Source: Metaruminococcus_A sp964607135
GTDB taxonomy: Bacteria; Bacillota; Clostridia; Oscillospirales; Ruminococcaceae
Reading direction: 5' to 3'
DNA: 14,586 nucleotides
Assembly (NCBI GenBank): GCA_964607135.1
Contig: CAZSIV010000049.1
Span: 1-14,586, forward strand
This document shows, piece by piece, positions 7,156 through 13,745 of the stretch (positions are counted from its first letter, which is position 1; the number at the start of each line of letters is the position of its first letter). A model generated the notes under the pieces. It saw only the letters and a list, made by a program, of their open reading frames with translations, made no database searches and was not told where the DNA came from. Both the position numbers and the translations under genes were made by a program.

Positions 7156-7812
7156 TCAGAGCATTTGTTCCAATATCGAGAGCACATCTCGATAGGCCGA
7201 CATCTGAGTCTGGTTTTCCAAATCCGGCTTTTTGACCATGATTTGCAGCCCGCCCAAAGACGTGCCGGACTTCCAATCCTCTGCCTTTAAAAGCGCCTCT
7301 ATCCGGCTCCCCTTCAGCTTCAGAGCGACGCCGTTTACTTTTTCCCCCTCGTTAGGATAGAGCTCCTCCAGGTCGACAAACACCTCTCGGATTTCAGCAT
7401 CCGGGGCTTTCCCCTTTTTGCCGAGCACCTCTCCCATCAAAAAAGTCAGCATCGTCTGGTCGGTGATATAGAGGAAGGTCTCCGCGTCCTGCATCGCTGC
7501 TGCGCGTTCCGTTTCCGGCATCGAATTCCCCAGCGTGCTCGAAACATCCTTGACCAGAACATTTATCCGCCCGTCGCCGTTCCGGTCAAAGGCATACTGC
7601 TCTGTGAGAACTTGTTTGAGAGCTTCGACGTCCATCTGATGGGTACCTTGGCACCAGATCAGCACCTTCAGGTCATAATATGGCCGGATCAGGCTGTTAG
7701 CCGTTAAAATCGTCACAATGACAACCGCAACCGTGACGGCAATCACCCTGCCCTTGTGAAAATACAAGAGGTCGCCGACCCACTTTTTTATCCTGGACGC
7801 CATGCGCTTCAT
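7156..7812 (-). CDS. Membrane-anchored extracellular protein, unknown function (module B)
   Basis: A 218-aa protein with a basic N-terminus, one transmembrane helix at about residues 22-40 and a mostly extracellular C-terminal domain. Residues 76-84 (DRNGDGRIN) match a calcium-binding loop of the EF-hand/dockerin type (D76, N78, D80, G81, I83). The later ETFLYITDQ stretch is of a kind I associate with anchored solute-binding-like proteins in gut Clostridia. That association is from memory, not a search. ATG 7812 has AGGAGG seven bases upstream, overlapping the end region of P2 with a 12-nt gap, so it is probably translationally coupled. It occupies the slot after the permease that L5 fills in module D, but is not lipid-anchored. 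It may be a functional substitute for the lipoprotein (inference). Confidence 0.7.
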   Translation of the reverse strand: MKRMASRIKKWVGDLLYFHKGRVIAVTVAVVIVTILTANSLIRPYYDLKVLIWCQGTHQMDVEALKQVLTEQYAFDRNGDGRINVLVKDVSSTLGNSMPETERAAAMQDAETFLYITDQTMLTFLMGEVLGKKGKAPDAEIREVFVDLEELYPNEGEKVNGVALKLKGSRIEALLKAEDWKSGTSLGGLQIMVKKPDLENQTQMSAYRDVLSILEQML

Positions 7813-7823
7813 CCCGATTCCTC

Positions 7824-9329
7824 CTAATTCCTCATCACCCGGTCGGGCTCAAACTTATTGACAAACAGCAGCGAAATGATCGTCGGCAGGACAACCGCTC
7901 CCAGCGAAATCAAGAAAAGCCACAGGATGGTCATTCCGTCAAACTGGAACGGGTATCCCAGCCATCTTCCGCCGATGAAGAAGATCAGCCCCGCGAAGAG
8001 CAGCCCCGCCACAAAGATCAGGGCGAACTGCAAGGCCATCTCCGCATAGACCACCCGCCGCACTTCCCGTTTCGTCAAGCCGTTTGCACGCAATACCGCA
8101 AACTCGTACTTCCGCTTGTCGATCAGACTGACGTAGACCAGCGCTGTCAGCAGGAAGACCACTGCCAGAACTGCCAAGGAGATGTAGACCATCACGTTGC
8201 GGTGGTTGCTCACATATCGGAGCCCATCTACAATATTTTGGTATTTATGAATGGCTACAAAGTTGGGATTAATTGCTGTCAGCCCTTCCTGAATCTGATC
8301 AATTACCGCCAAATCTTCCGCAATAATATAATAAGTATTAGGGGACCAGGCAGCGATCTTCGACTCGCCCTGTGATTCAGCGAAAATCTGGTTGCACACC
8401 GAAATATATTCTTCAGCCTCATCCATCTTCTCATCTTTAATTTTTTCTATCTGATTTAACATCATGTGAGACGGAAGATAAATATAGTAAGTCTCAAGCT
8501 CCGTATTTTCGTCCTGATAAATTCCTCGCACCTCAAACCGAATTGTATCACGGGAATAAAATTCATGATAGCTTTTAATTCTCTTCATCTCTTCTTCACC
8601 AGAACTAATGAGAGAAAATCCATCTTGCCGGCAAACAGGAACCATCATCTCAATTTCAATCGTCAGCCCTTTTAAATGCTCTTGTGTGATTCCCAATGTT
8701 TCTGCAAACTCTTTAGAAATATATCCACCCGCATCAACAGTATCATCAACATACGAGCATCGATATTCCATATAATCCCTTGAGGGATAGGAAAGAGCAT
8801 AAAACAATCTGATTGGAACATCACCAGGATTCAATTTTTCAGGCATATTGCAATTCAACACGATCTGTTTGGACAAGCCGTCAGCATTTGTTAATTTGAC
8901 GCGATTGATTAACGCTTCTCTGACAGCCGATTCGTCATAGTCATCATCAGTCGCCGATGGCATAAAAGGCTTTGAAAAAGAAGAATGGGAAGGAAAAATG
9001 ACAACCGGTTCCGCACTTTCTACTCCTGCAATCTTCTTGATCCCCTCAGCGTCGTCCTTTGAAATCGGACAATTTCCAAGCATACTTTTCAGGTCATCGC
9101 TCAGAGGCGCGCCGCCTGTTGTGTTTGCTACAATCATCGATCTATCAAAAATGGTTTGCATCTGTTCCTGCAAATAATCCGAAAACTCCCCCAGATACCC
9201 GGCGCACATCGCTGTAAAAGCAACCGCCCCCGCACAGGCGGCTGTTGCCAGCCGTCTGCGGAAGCGGTCTCGCCGCGCGGTGTTCCGCGCATAGTTCAGA
9301 TAAAACAGGGCCGTTACTCCTTTTTTCAA
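7824..9329 (-). CDS. FtsX/MacB-type ABC transporter permease P2 (module B)
   Basis: About 501 aa from TTG 9329, which has AGGAGG at good spacing and gives a beginning (MKKGVTALFYLNYARN) that aligns with the other permeases. A GTG at 9350 would add seven residues but lies upstream of that ribosome binding site. Layout: helix near 25-47, extracellular domain to about 376, then the conserved three-helix FtsX block from NVMVYISLAV to FEPDRVMRN. The extracellular domain is the most divergent and AT-richer than the conserved block, suggesting the two parts have different histories. It is preceded by S2 and followed by a coupled membrane-anchored protein. The ATPase partner must be encoded elsewhere. 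Confidence 0.85.
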   Translation of the reverse strand: MKKGVTALFYLNYARNTARRDRFRRRLATAACAGAVAFTAMCAGYLGEFSDYLQEQMQTIFDRSMIVANTTGGAPLSDDLKSMLGNCPISKDDAEGIKKIAGVESAEPVVIFPSHSSFSKPFMPSATDDDYDESAVREALINRVKLTNADGLSKQIVLNCNMPEKLNPGDVPIRLFYALSYPSRDYMEYRCSYVDDTVDAGGYISKEFAETLGITQEHLKGLTIEIEMMVPVCRQDGFSLISSGEEEMKRIKSYHEFYSRDTIRFEVRGIYQDENTELETYYIYLPSHMMLNQIEKIKDEKMDEAEEYISVCNQIFAESQGESKIAAWSPNTYYIIAEDLAVIDQIQEGLTAINPNFVAIHKYQNIVDGLRYVSNHRNVMVYISLAVLAVVFLLTALVYVSLIDKRKYEFAVLRANGLTKREVRRVVYAEMALQFALIFVAGLLFAGLIFFIGGRWLGYPFQFDGMTILWLFLISLGAVVLPTIISLLFVNKFEPDRVMRN

Positions 9330-9367
9330 AGCAACCCCTCCTCTTCCCACTTCTCACTCATTACCGC

Positions 9368-9831
9368 AAAAACGGCGGCACGGCATTGCGGTTTAATGGC
9401 TATTGATATGCGGTTCCAAGTCAGCCTACATGAACTGAGATCACATTATTTGAAATTTTGTGCCATGCCAAAATGGTGTTAGTCGGCAACCATATTGAGC
9501 CGTTAAGTGTCGCTCTGACATATCCGTAAACTTCACTGACATTAAGAATCCTATGCTGGTCTGTTATACTAACTCCTGTGCTCCCCGCCAATTTAATAAA
9601 CTTACAGCTCGACATCGCATTGCCAGTGCCTTCAGAAGTAAACTGCCAGTTAATATACCCACCGTTTCCGACATTTTTGGTTCCGCTGTTTGTCGCCGTG
9701 GCCGCAAAAACCGCAAAGCAAGCTGTCACGAACAATGTGCAAGTTACAAGCAGAGCCACTGTAATTTTTTCACGCGCTGAATTTTCATGTCGTTTTACTC
9801 CTTCTTTTTCATGTCACGCACCGCCGCCTTT
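9368..9831 (-). repeat. Complementary arms enclosing S2 (predicted long-range RNA helix)
   Basis: 5' arm 9817-9831 (minus AAAGGCGGCGGTGCG) and 3' arm 9368-9382 (plus AAAAACGGCGGCACG) differ at four positions, yet all four are G-U pairs in coding-strand RNA, so a full 15-bp helix is kept. The 5' arm begins about 3 nt after the predicted transcription start near 9834. Confidence 0.55.
9421..9788 (-). CDS. Small secreted protein S2 with a frameshifted leader (module B)
   Basis: By homology to S5, translation should start at ATG 9788 (same AAGGAG site nine bases upstream), but the frame reads only 14 codons (MKIQRVKKLQWLCL) before TAA. A run of six A at 9765-9770 has one A fewer than needed; with seven A the frame would continue into a 122-aa S protein. 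The remaining frame, open from GTG 9759, encodes the hydrophobic core and the mature part but lacks the basic n-region and a ribosome binding site. The options are a pseudogene, a phase-variable OFF state, rescue by slippage on the A-run, or a sequencing error. The mature part starts like S5 (GGYINWQFTSEG) and then diverges; the second conserved W is F. A serine-to-cysteine change creates VTAC, a possible lipobox. Confidence 0.65.
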
Positions 9832-9840
9832 TATGCTTCC

Positions 9841-9928
9841 ATTATATCCCTCTGTTGACAAAATCGCAATACTATTTTACCAGTTTTTCCTTTTATTGTT
9901 TGTATTTTGTGTGATTTGACAAAAATGC
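9841..9928 (-). promoter_or_regulatory. S2 promoter with upstream inverted repeat
   Basis: TTGCGA (9864-9869) and TATAAT (9841-9846) have a 17-nt spacer. The inverted repeat GTATTTTGT (9902-9910) and ACAAAAATGC (9919-9928) has one arm base changed relative to the others. The promoter is intact although the S2 frame is broken, so the downstream permease may still be transcribed. Confidence 0.7.
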
Positions 9929-9994
9929 GGCTCGGATTTTGGCGGAATACCCAGATTCTTCCTTTTTATAAAAGCCCTGTTATTTCTTCCTGAA

Positions 9995-11452
9995 TCAATT
10001 CCTCATCACCTGGTCGGGTTCGAACTTGTTGACAAACAGCAGCGAGATGACCGTCGGCAGGACAATCGCTCCCAGCGAAATCAAGAACAGCCACAGGACG
10101 GTCAGCCAGTCGAACTGGAAGGGGTACCCCAGCCATTTCCCGCCGATGAAGAAGATCAGCCCCGCAAAGAGCAGCCCCGCCACAAAGATCAGGACGAACT
10201 GCAAGGCCATCTCCGCATAGACCACCCGCCGCACTTCCCGTTTCGTCAGCCCGTTTGCACGCAGCAGGGCAAACTCGAACTTTCGCTTGTCGATCAGGCT
10301 CACATAGACCAGTGCTGTCAATAAAAATACCACTGCCAGAACCGCCAGCGAGATGTAGACCATCACGTTGCGGTTGTTGCTGATGATCTGCGTTCCCGCT
10401 TGGATGTCTTGGTATTGGCTCTGAACAGTAAAATTCGGATCGAGCTTTTGCAGCTCATCCTTTACGGTTCCGATCGTCTCTGCCGAATCGGCGACCAAAT
10501 AGTAAGCGCTTGGAGCCCAGGCTGTAAACGGCTGAATTTCGGCGTCCGGATGCGCTTCTTTTGATTTTCTGACGATCAAATCCATCGTTTCCGTATCGGG
10601 GGGACAGTCGCGCATCAGCTGAAGCATCTGCTCCGCCGGCATGAGGATATTCCCGGCCTGTGAATCCTGAGGAGAGGGAACGACCCCTCTGACCTCCGCC
10701 GTGACCGTTATCTTCTGCGAAAAGGGCATGTGGCTTGTCCCTTCAGCCTCATATAACACGCCGCCGTTATCGTCGAAATAGGTCTCGATTACCTTTTCTT
10801 CCCGCTGTGCGGTAAAAATCCAGACATCAAAGGCAACCGTTAAACCGTTCAAATCCTCAGCCGTCAATTCGAGCCGCTCCATCAAATCCTCCGTCAAATA
10901 CGCCCCCTGCTCAACAGAAGGATCAAAATACAGGGTCTTGCGATCCATCAGCTCTGCCGACGGATAGGAAACCGCCGTAATCGTAATATGCTCTTCATCA
11001 TTAACCGACGTGTTGACCACAGCCTCTTTTTTGAGGCCGTTTGCGTTGATGCACTCGATCGTACTCTCCGAAGGCTGCGCCGGTTCCGCCACGGCGTCTT
11101 CGTTATAATGATCCCGGATATAAGGCGAGAACGGGATCGACGTAAAAGAAAGGAGCGGCGCAACCGTTTCCACCCCCCTTATGTTCCTCATCTGTTCGAC
11201 CGCTTCGATCGGAATCGGCGGATTGTCTATTGCATAAGGGTTTTCCGTTGCCGTATTGTTGTATAAAACCATTTCCCGTTCCGAAATATTCCGCATAAGC
11301 CCGTTTAGCTGGCTCATATAGTCCCCTAAAAAGCCCATGCTCATCGCAGTAAAGGCAACCGCCCCCGCGCAGACGGCTGTTGTCAGCCGTTTACGGAGGC
11401 GGTTCTTTTTCGAAACGTTCCAAACATATTTAATATAGACAGAGGGTTTCAT
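9995..11452 (-). CDS. FtsX/MacB-type ABC transporter permease P1 (module A)
   Basis: About 485 aa from ATG 11452, which has AAGGGA at suitable spacing and begins MKPSVYIKY, aligning with P5. A TTG at 11458 is too close to that site. It has an N-terminal helix near residues 22-45, an extracellular domain to about 360, and the conserved FtsX block from 362 with three helices and the terminal FEPDQVMRN. The extracellular domain is most similar to P4. It lies 29 nt after lipoprotein L2 in an S1-L1-L2-P1 operon, the only module with both lipoproteins and a permease in order, so it may represent the complete arrangement. Members of this superfamily couple cytoplasmic ATP hydrolysis to movement of the outer domain; the substrate could be S1 or a target-bound form of it (inference). 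Confidence 0.85.
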   Translation of the reverse strand: MKPSVYIKYVWNVSKKNRLRKRLTTAVCAGAVAFTAMSMGFLGDYMSQLNGLMRNISEREMVLYNNTATENPYAIDNPPIPIEAVEQMRNIRGVETVAPLLSFTSIPFSPYIRDHYNEDAVAEPAQPSESTIECINANGLKKEAVVNTSVNDEEHITITAVSYPSAELMDRKTLYFDPSVEQGAYLTEDLMERLELTAEDLNGLTVAFDVWIFTAQREEKVIETYFDDNGGVLYEAEGTSHMPFSQKITVTAEVRGVVPSPQDSQAGNILMPAEQMLQLMRDCPPDTETMDLIVRKSKEAHPDAEIQPFTAWAPSAYYLVADSAETIGTVKDELQKLDPNFTVQSQYQDIQAGTQIISNNRNVMVYISLAVLAVVFLLTALVYVSLIDKRKFEFALLRANGLTKREVRRVVYAEMALQFVLIFVAGLLFAGLIFFIGGKWLGYPFQFDWLTVLWLFLISLGAIVLPTVISLLFVNKFEPDQVMRN

Positions 11453-11480
11453 CTTCAAATCCCTTCTTCCTCTATTTCAC

Positions 11481-11727
11481 TCACTCCCCGCCGTTAATCT
11501 CCCAGCACAGGACAGATTCGTCGGTGAGGTCTGGCAGCGTTACATCGAGGTTATTCACCATTTTATTGGTAACCCCAAAAGCAAAGCTGCTGTCATTGTC
11601 CGGCAGGTAAGCGTAAATCGTCACCTCGTAGTACTGCTCTTTCCCGCTTCCTTTTACCACGAGGTTATAGGTAAAAAGCGCCGGGCCGCCTTCCTCCTCA
11701 AACAAAATGAACTCACTCCACAGTTGA
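11481..11727 (-). repeat. 247-bp tract identical between L2 and L1 3' ends
   Basis: Positions 11481-11727 and 12220-12466 are identical in the given sequence, offset 739 bp. The boundary is sharp at the G/T difference at 11728/12467, after which differences are frequent. This indicates recent duplication or gene conversion. Confidence 0.85.
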
Positions 11728-12197
11728 GCATTCGTCTCATTGATAATAGCACCGATAGACAGATACCCCTTTTTCGCGTCAACAACCCGCCCAAAAAACT
11801 GAGAAATCCTCGCCTTGTTCAGGTCGATCTCCTCCAGCGGGACGACGACGGCCCTGCATCGGTACCAGCGCATCCCGTCTTCCGGTTCAAACGCCATCGG
11901 TATTCCCATACTTTCCCATCTTTTTTCCATCTCTTCCCAGTCTATATGTTCCAGCGCCTCTGCTTCAATTCCCTCTCCCGTCACCACCTCCGCCTGCACC
12001 GCCGCTTTTACCGTCCTCGTTTCATCTACCTCTAAGGACAGCGGCAAGCTTTTGTTTAGGCTGTTGTATAGCTGCCCCGCCGGGTCGGCGACTGGGGGAT
12101 CGAGCTTTAAAGCGCCGGAAGACTGATTTTCGCAGCCGGAAGAAAGCAGTACCAGAATGGCCAAACAGACGATAGGGATGAACAGATATTTTTTCAT
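11481..12197 (-). CDS. Extracellular lipoprotein L2 (module A)
   Basis: A 238-aa predicted lipoprotein with lipobox LSSGC, anchor Cys22, and PVADPAGQ at residues 35-42 shortly after the anchor. It ends SVLCWEI. ATG 12197 has AGGAGG nine bases upstream. It is a tandem duplicate of L1: the last 247 bp are identical in both, while the middle (around residues 80-105 and 130-150) differs in length and sequence. No enzymatic motif is visible; the C-terminal half is beta-rich. It sits between L1 and P1, 22 nt after the L1 stop. A role in protecting the producer or in handing the S product to the permease is inference. Confidence 0.8.
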   Translation of the reverse strand: MKKYLFIPIVCLAILVLLSSGCENQSSGALKLDPPVADPAGQLYNSLNKSLPLSLEVDETRTVKAAVQAEVVTGEGIEAEALEHIDWEEMEKRWESMGIPMAFEPEDGMRWYRCRAVVVPLEEIDLNKARISQFFGRVVDAKKGYLSIGAIINETNAQLWSEFILFEEEGGPALFTYNLVVKGSGKEQYYEVTIYAYLPDNDSSFAFGVTNKMVNNLDVTLPDLTDESVLCWEINGGE

Positions 12198-12219
12198 GGG
12201 GACAAGCCTCCTGTTTTAA

Positions 12220-12927
12220 TCACTCCCCGCCGTTAATCTCCCAGCACAGGACAGATTCGTCGGTGAGGTCTGGCAGCGTTACATCGAGGTTATTCACCAT
12301 TTTATTGGTAACCCCAAAAGCAAAGCTGCTGTCATTGTCCGGCAGGTAAGCGTAAATCGTCACCTCGTAGTACTGCTCTTTCCCGCTTCCTTTTACCACG
12401 AGGTTATAGGTAAAAAGCGCCGGGCCGCCTTCCTCCTCAAACAAAATGAACTCACTCCACAGTTGATCATTCGTACCATTAATAATAGTACTGATACACT
12501 TATTTCCTTTTGTCTCATTAACAACCCGCCCACAAAACTGAGAAATCCTCGCCTTGTTCAGGTCGATCTCCTCCAGCGGAACAACAACAGCCCTGCATCG
12601 GTACCAACGCATCCCATCTTCCGGTTCAAACGTCACCTTTTTTTTCACATGCTCCCAGATTGTATGCTCCTTTGCTTCTTTTTCGATTTCCTCTCCTGTC
12701 ACCACTTCCGCCTGCACCGCCGCTTTTACCGTCCTCGTTTCGTCCACCTCTAAGGACAGCGGCAGGCTTTTGTTTAGGCTGTTGTATAGCTGTCCCGCCG
12801 GGTCGGCGACTGGGGGATCGAGTTTCAAAGTATTGGAGTTTTCACAGCCGGAAAAAAGCAGTATTACAACAGCCAAACAGACAATAGGGAGGAATAGGCG
12901 TTTTTTTCTCATAAAATTCGTCTTCAA
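12220..12927 (-). CDS. Extracellular lipoprotein L1 (module A)
   Basis: A 235-aa predicted lipoprotein starting at TTG 12927, supported by GAGGAGG seven bases upstream. The later ATG at 12912 is about 22 bases from that site. Lipobox LFSGC gives anchor Cys28, followed by PVADPAGQ at residues 39-46 and ending SVLCWEI. It is a tandem duplicate of L2. The two share the N-terminal and C-terminal parts, but L1 has a shorter middle (THE.. region around residue 90) and its own version of the GRVV... segment. It is the first gene after S1, 79 nt after the S1 stop. Confidence 0.8.
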   Translation of the reverse strand: MKTNFMRKKRLFLPIVCLAVVILLFSGCENSNTLKLDPPVADPAGQLYNSLNKSLPLSLEVDETRTVKAAVQAEVVTGEEIEKEAKEHTIWEHVKKKVTFEPEDGMRWYRCRAVVVPLEEIDLNKARISQFCGRVVNETKGNKCISTIINGTNDQLWSEFILFEEEGGPALFTYNLVVKGSGKEQYYEVTIYAYLPDNDSSFAFGVTNKMVNNLDVTLPDLTDESVLCWEINGGE

Positions 12928-12966
12928 AGCTTTTCCTCCTCACAAATCGATAAAAAGAAAGGGAAT

Positions 12967-13414
12967 CGCGGCGGCGGAACGGTTTACCTCATACTGTCAA
13001 CCAAACTTAACCAGTGATGTTATACGAAATTCTATCATTAAGAATCATATGGTTGATCATGGTCTTGCTTGTAAAAATCCGATTCCCCCAGTAGTCCGCA
13101 GTCATCGTCCCCAGCACCCAGGTGTTCGGAGAGGTTTCAGAGCGTTTTGCGACCTTAGAGGGAACGCTTATACCAGTACTCGGGGTGACATAATCCCACT
13201 GATAAGAGCTTATATAGTTGCCGGAACCAATCGAAGAAAAGCTCCACTTTATCGTTCCCCCTGTGACATTGGAAGTACGTGTAGTTGTGTGAGAATCCGC
13301 ACTCGCCACAAAGGCCGCGGAAACTGCCAGCACCGACACGACCAACATCGATGTGACGATTCTGCGCATCTTTTTCATTGTCATTTCAAACTTCCTACAT
13401 TTTACGCCGCCGCG
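12967..13414 (-). repeat. Complementary arms enclosing S1 (predicted long-range RNA helix)
   Basis: 5' arm 13405-13414 (minus CGCGGCGGCG) and 3' arm 12967-12976 (the same bases on the plus strand) are a perfect 10-bp inverted repeat flanking S1. S1 is the most diverged S gene and its leader otherwise differs, so keeping this pair argues for function. The 5' arm starts about 14 nt from the predicted transcription start. Confidence 0.5.
13007..13384 (-). CDS. Small secreted protein S1 (module A)
   Basis: A 125-aa precursor from ATG 13384, with AGGAAG about six to eight bases upstream. The signal peptide (MTMKKMRR, hydrophobic core, probable cleavage after ASA at 27-29) differs from the near-identical leaders of S2-S5. 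The mature part keeps the family pattern: GGTIKWSF at 42-49, WDYVTP at 63-68 followed by GISV, and a GTMTADYWG segment in place of the YGRVSATLAG of S5. There are no cysteines in the mature part. It heads the S1-L1-L2-P1 operon and lies directly after the rrn terminator. It may be the oldest or least recombined member. Function unknown; loosely lactococcin-972-like in size and residue pattern. Confidence 0.8.
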   Translation of the reverse strand: MTMKKMRRIVTSMLVVSVLAVSAAFVASADSHTTTRTSNVTGGTIKWSFSSIGSGNYISSYQWDYVTPSTGISVPSKVAKRSETSPNTWVLGTMTADYWGNRIFTSKTMINHMILNDRISYNITG

Positions 13415-13434
13415 TGTTCTTCCCTTCTGCCTTC

Positions 13435-13511
13435 ATTATATAGCCTATCTACAAAAAAGCAATACTTTTTTGATTTTAATTTTATATTTTTGTAAGAATC
13501 GACAAAATATT
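13435..13511 (-). promoter_or_regulatory. S1 promoter with upstream inverted repeat
   Basis: TTGCTT (13457-13462) and TATAAT (13435-13440) have a 16-nt spacer. The upstream inverted repeat ATATTTTTGT (13484-13493) and ACAAAATATT (13502-13511) is kept although the flanking bases differ from the other four promoters. Confidence 0.65.
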
Positions 13512-13629
13512 AATTTAAACTTTGTTAATAAAATCCAATTTTTTCCTTTTAATGAGTAATTATATTAAGAGTCGCCACAGAAAGAGCATCAAAAAAGGAA
13601 GAGATAAGCGGCGGGAAGGTTCAGGAGAT

Positions 13630-13663
13630 AAAAAAGCACCCCAAATGCAAAAGCATTTGAGGT
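13630..13663 (-). terminator. Intrinsic terminator of the rRNA-tRNA operon
   Basis: On the minus strand ACCTCAAATGC and GCATTTGGGGT form an 11-bp stem (one T-G pair) with a TTTT loop, followed after GC by six T. It lies 7 nt after the tRNA-Asn CCA end. Confidence 0.9.
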
Positions 13664-13669
13664 ACTAAA

Positions 13670-13745
13670 TGGCTCCCCAAGTTGGACTCGAACCAACGAC
13701 CCTGCGGTTAACAGCCGCATGCTCTACCGACTGAGCTATTGAGGA
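13670..13745 (-). tRNA. tRNA-Asn (anticodon GTT)
   Basis: A 76-nt cloverleaf. The acceptor stem TCCTCAA pairs with TTGGGGA, the discriminator is G, and CCA is encoded (13670-13672). The anticodon stem TGCGG/CCGCA holds the loop CTGTTAA with anticodon GTT, reading AAC/AAU. The T-arm contains GGTTCGAGTCC. It is the last gene of the rrn operon, before a strong terminator. Confidence 0.97.

Noticed and set aside
12554..13495. A 313-codon open frame on the plus strand
   Set aside because: It runs antisense through L1 and S1, has no ribosome binding site at its start, and its protein is Ser/Arg/Pro-rich, typical of a shadow frame. L1 and S1 have clear signals.
241..13511. CRISPR array or integron cassette array
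   Set aside because: Repeats are whole-gene paralogues with variable spacing; there are no short regular repeats with unique spacers, no attC-type sites and no integrase or cas gene.
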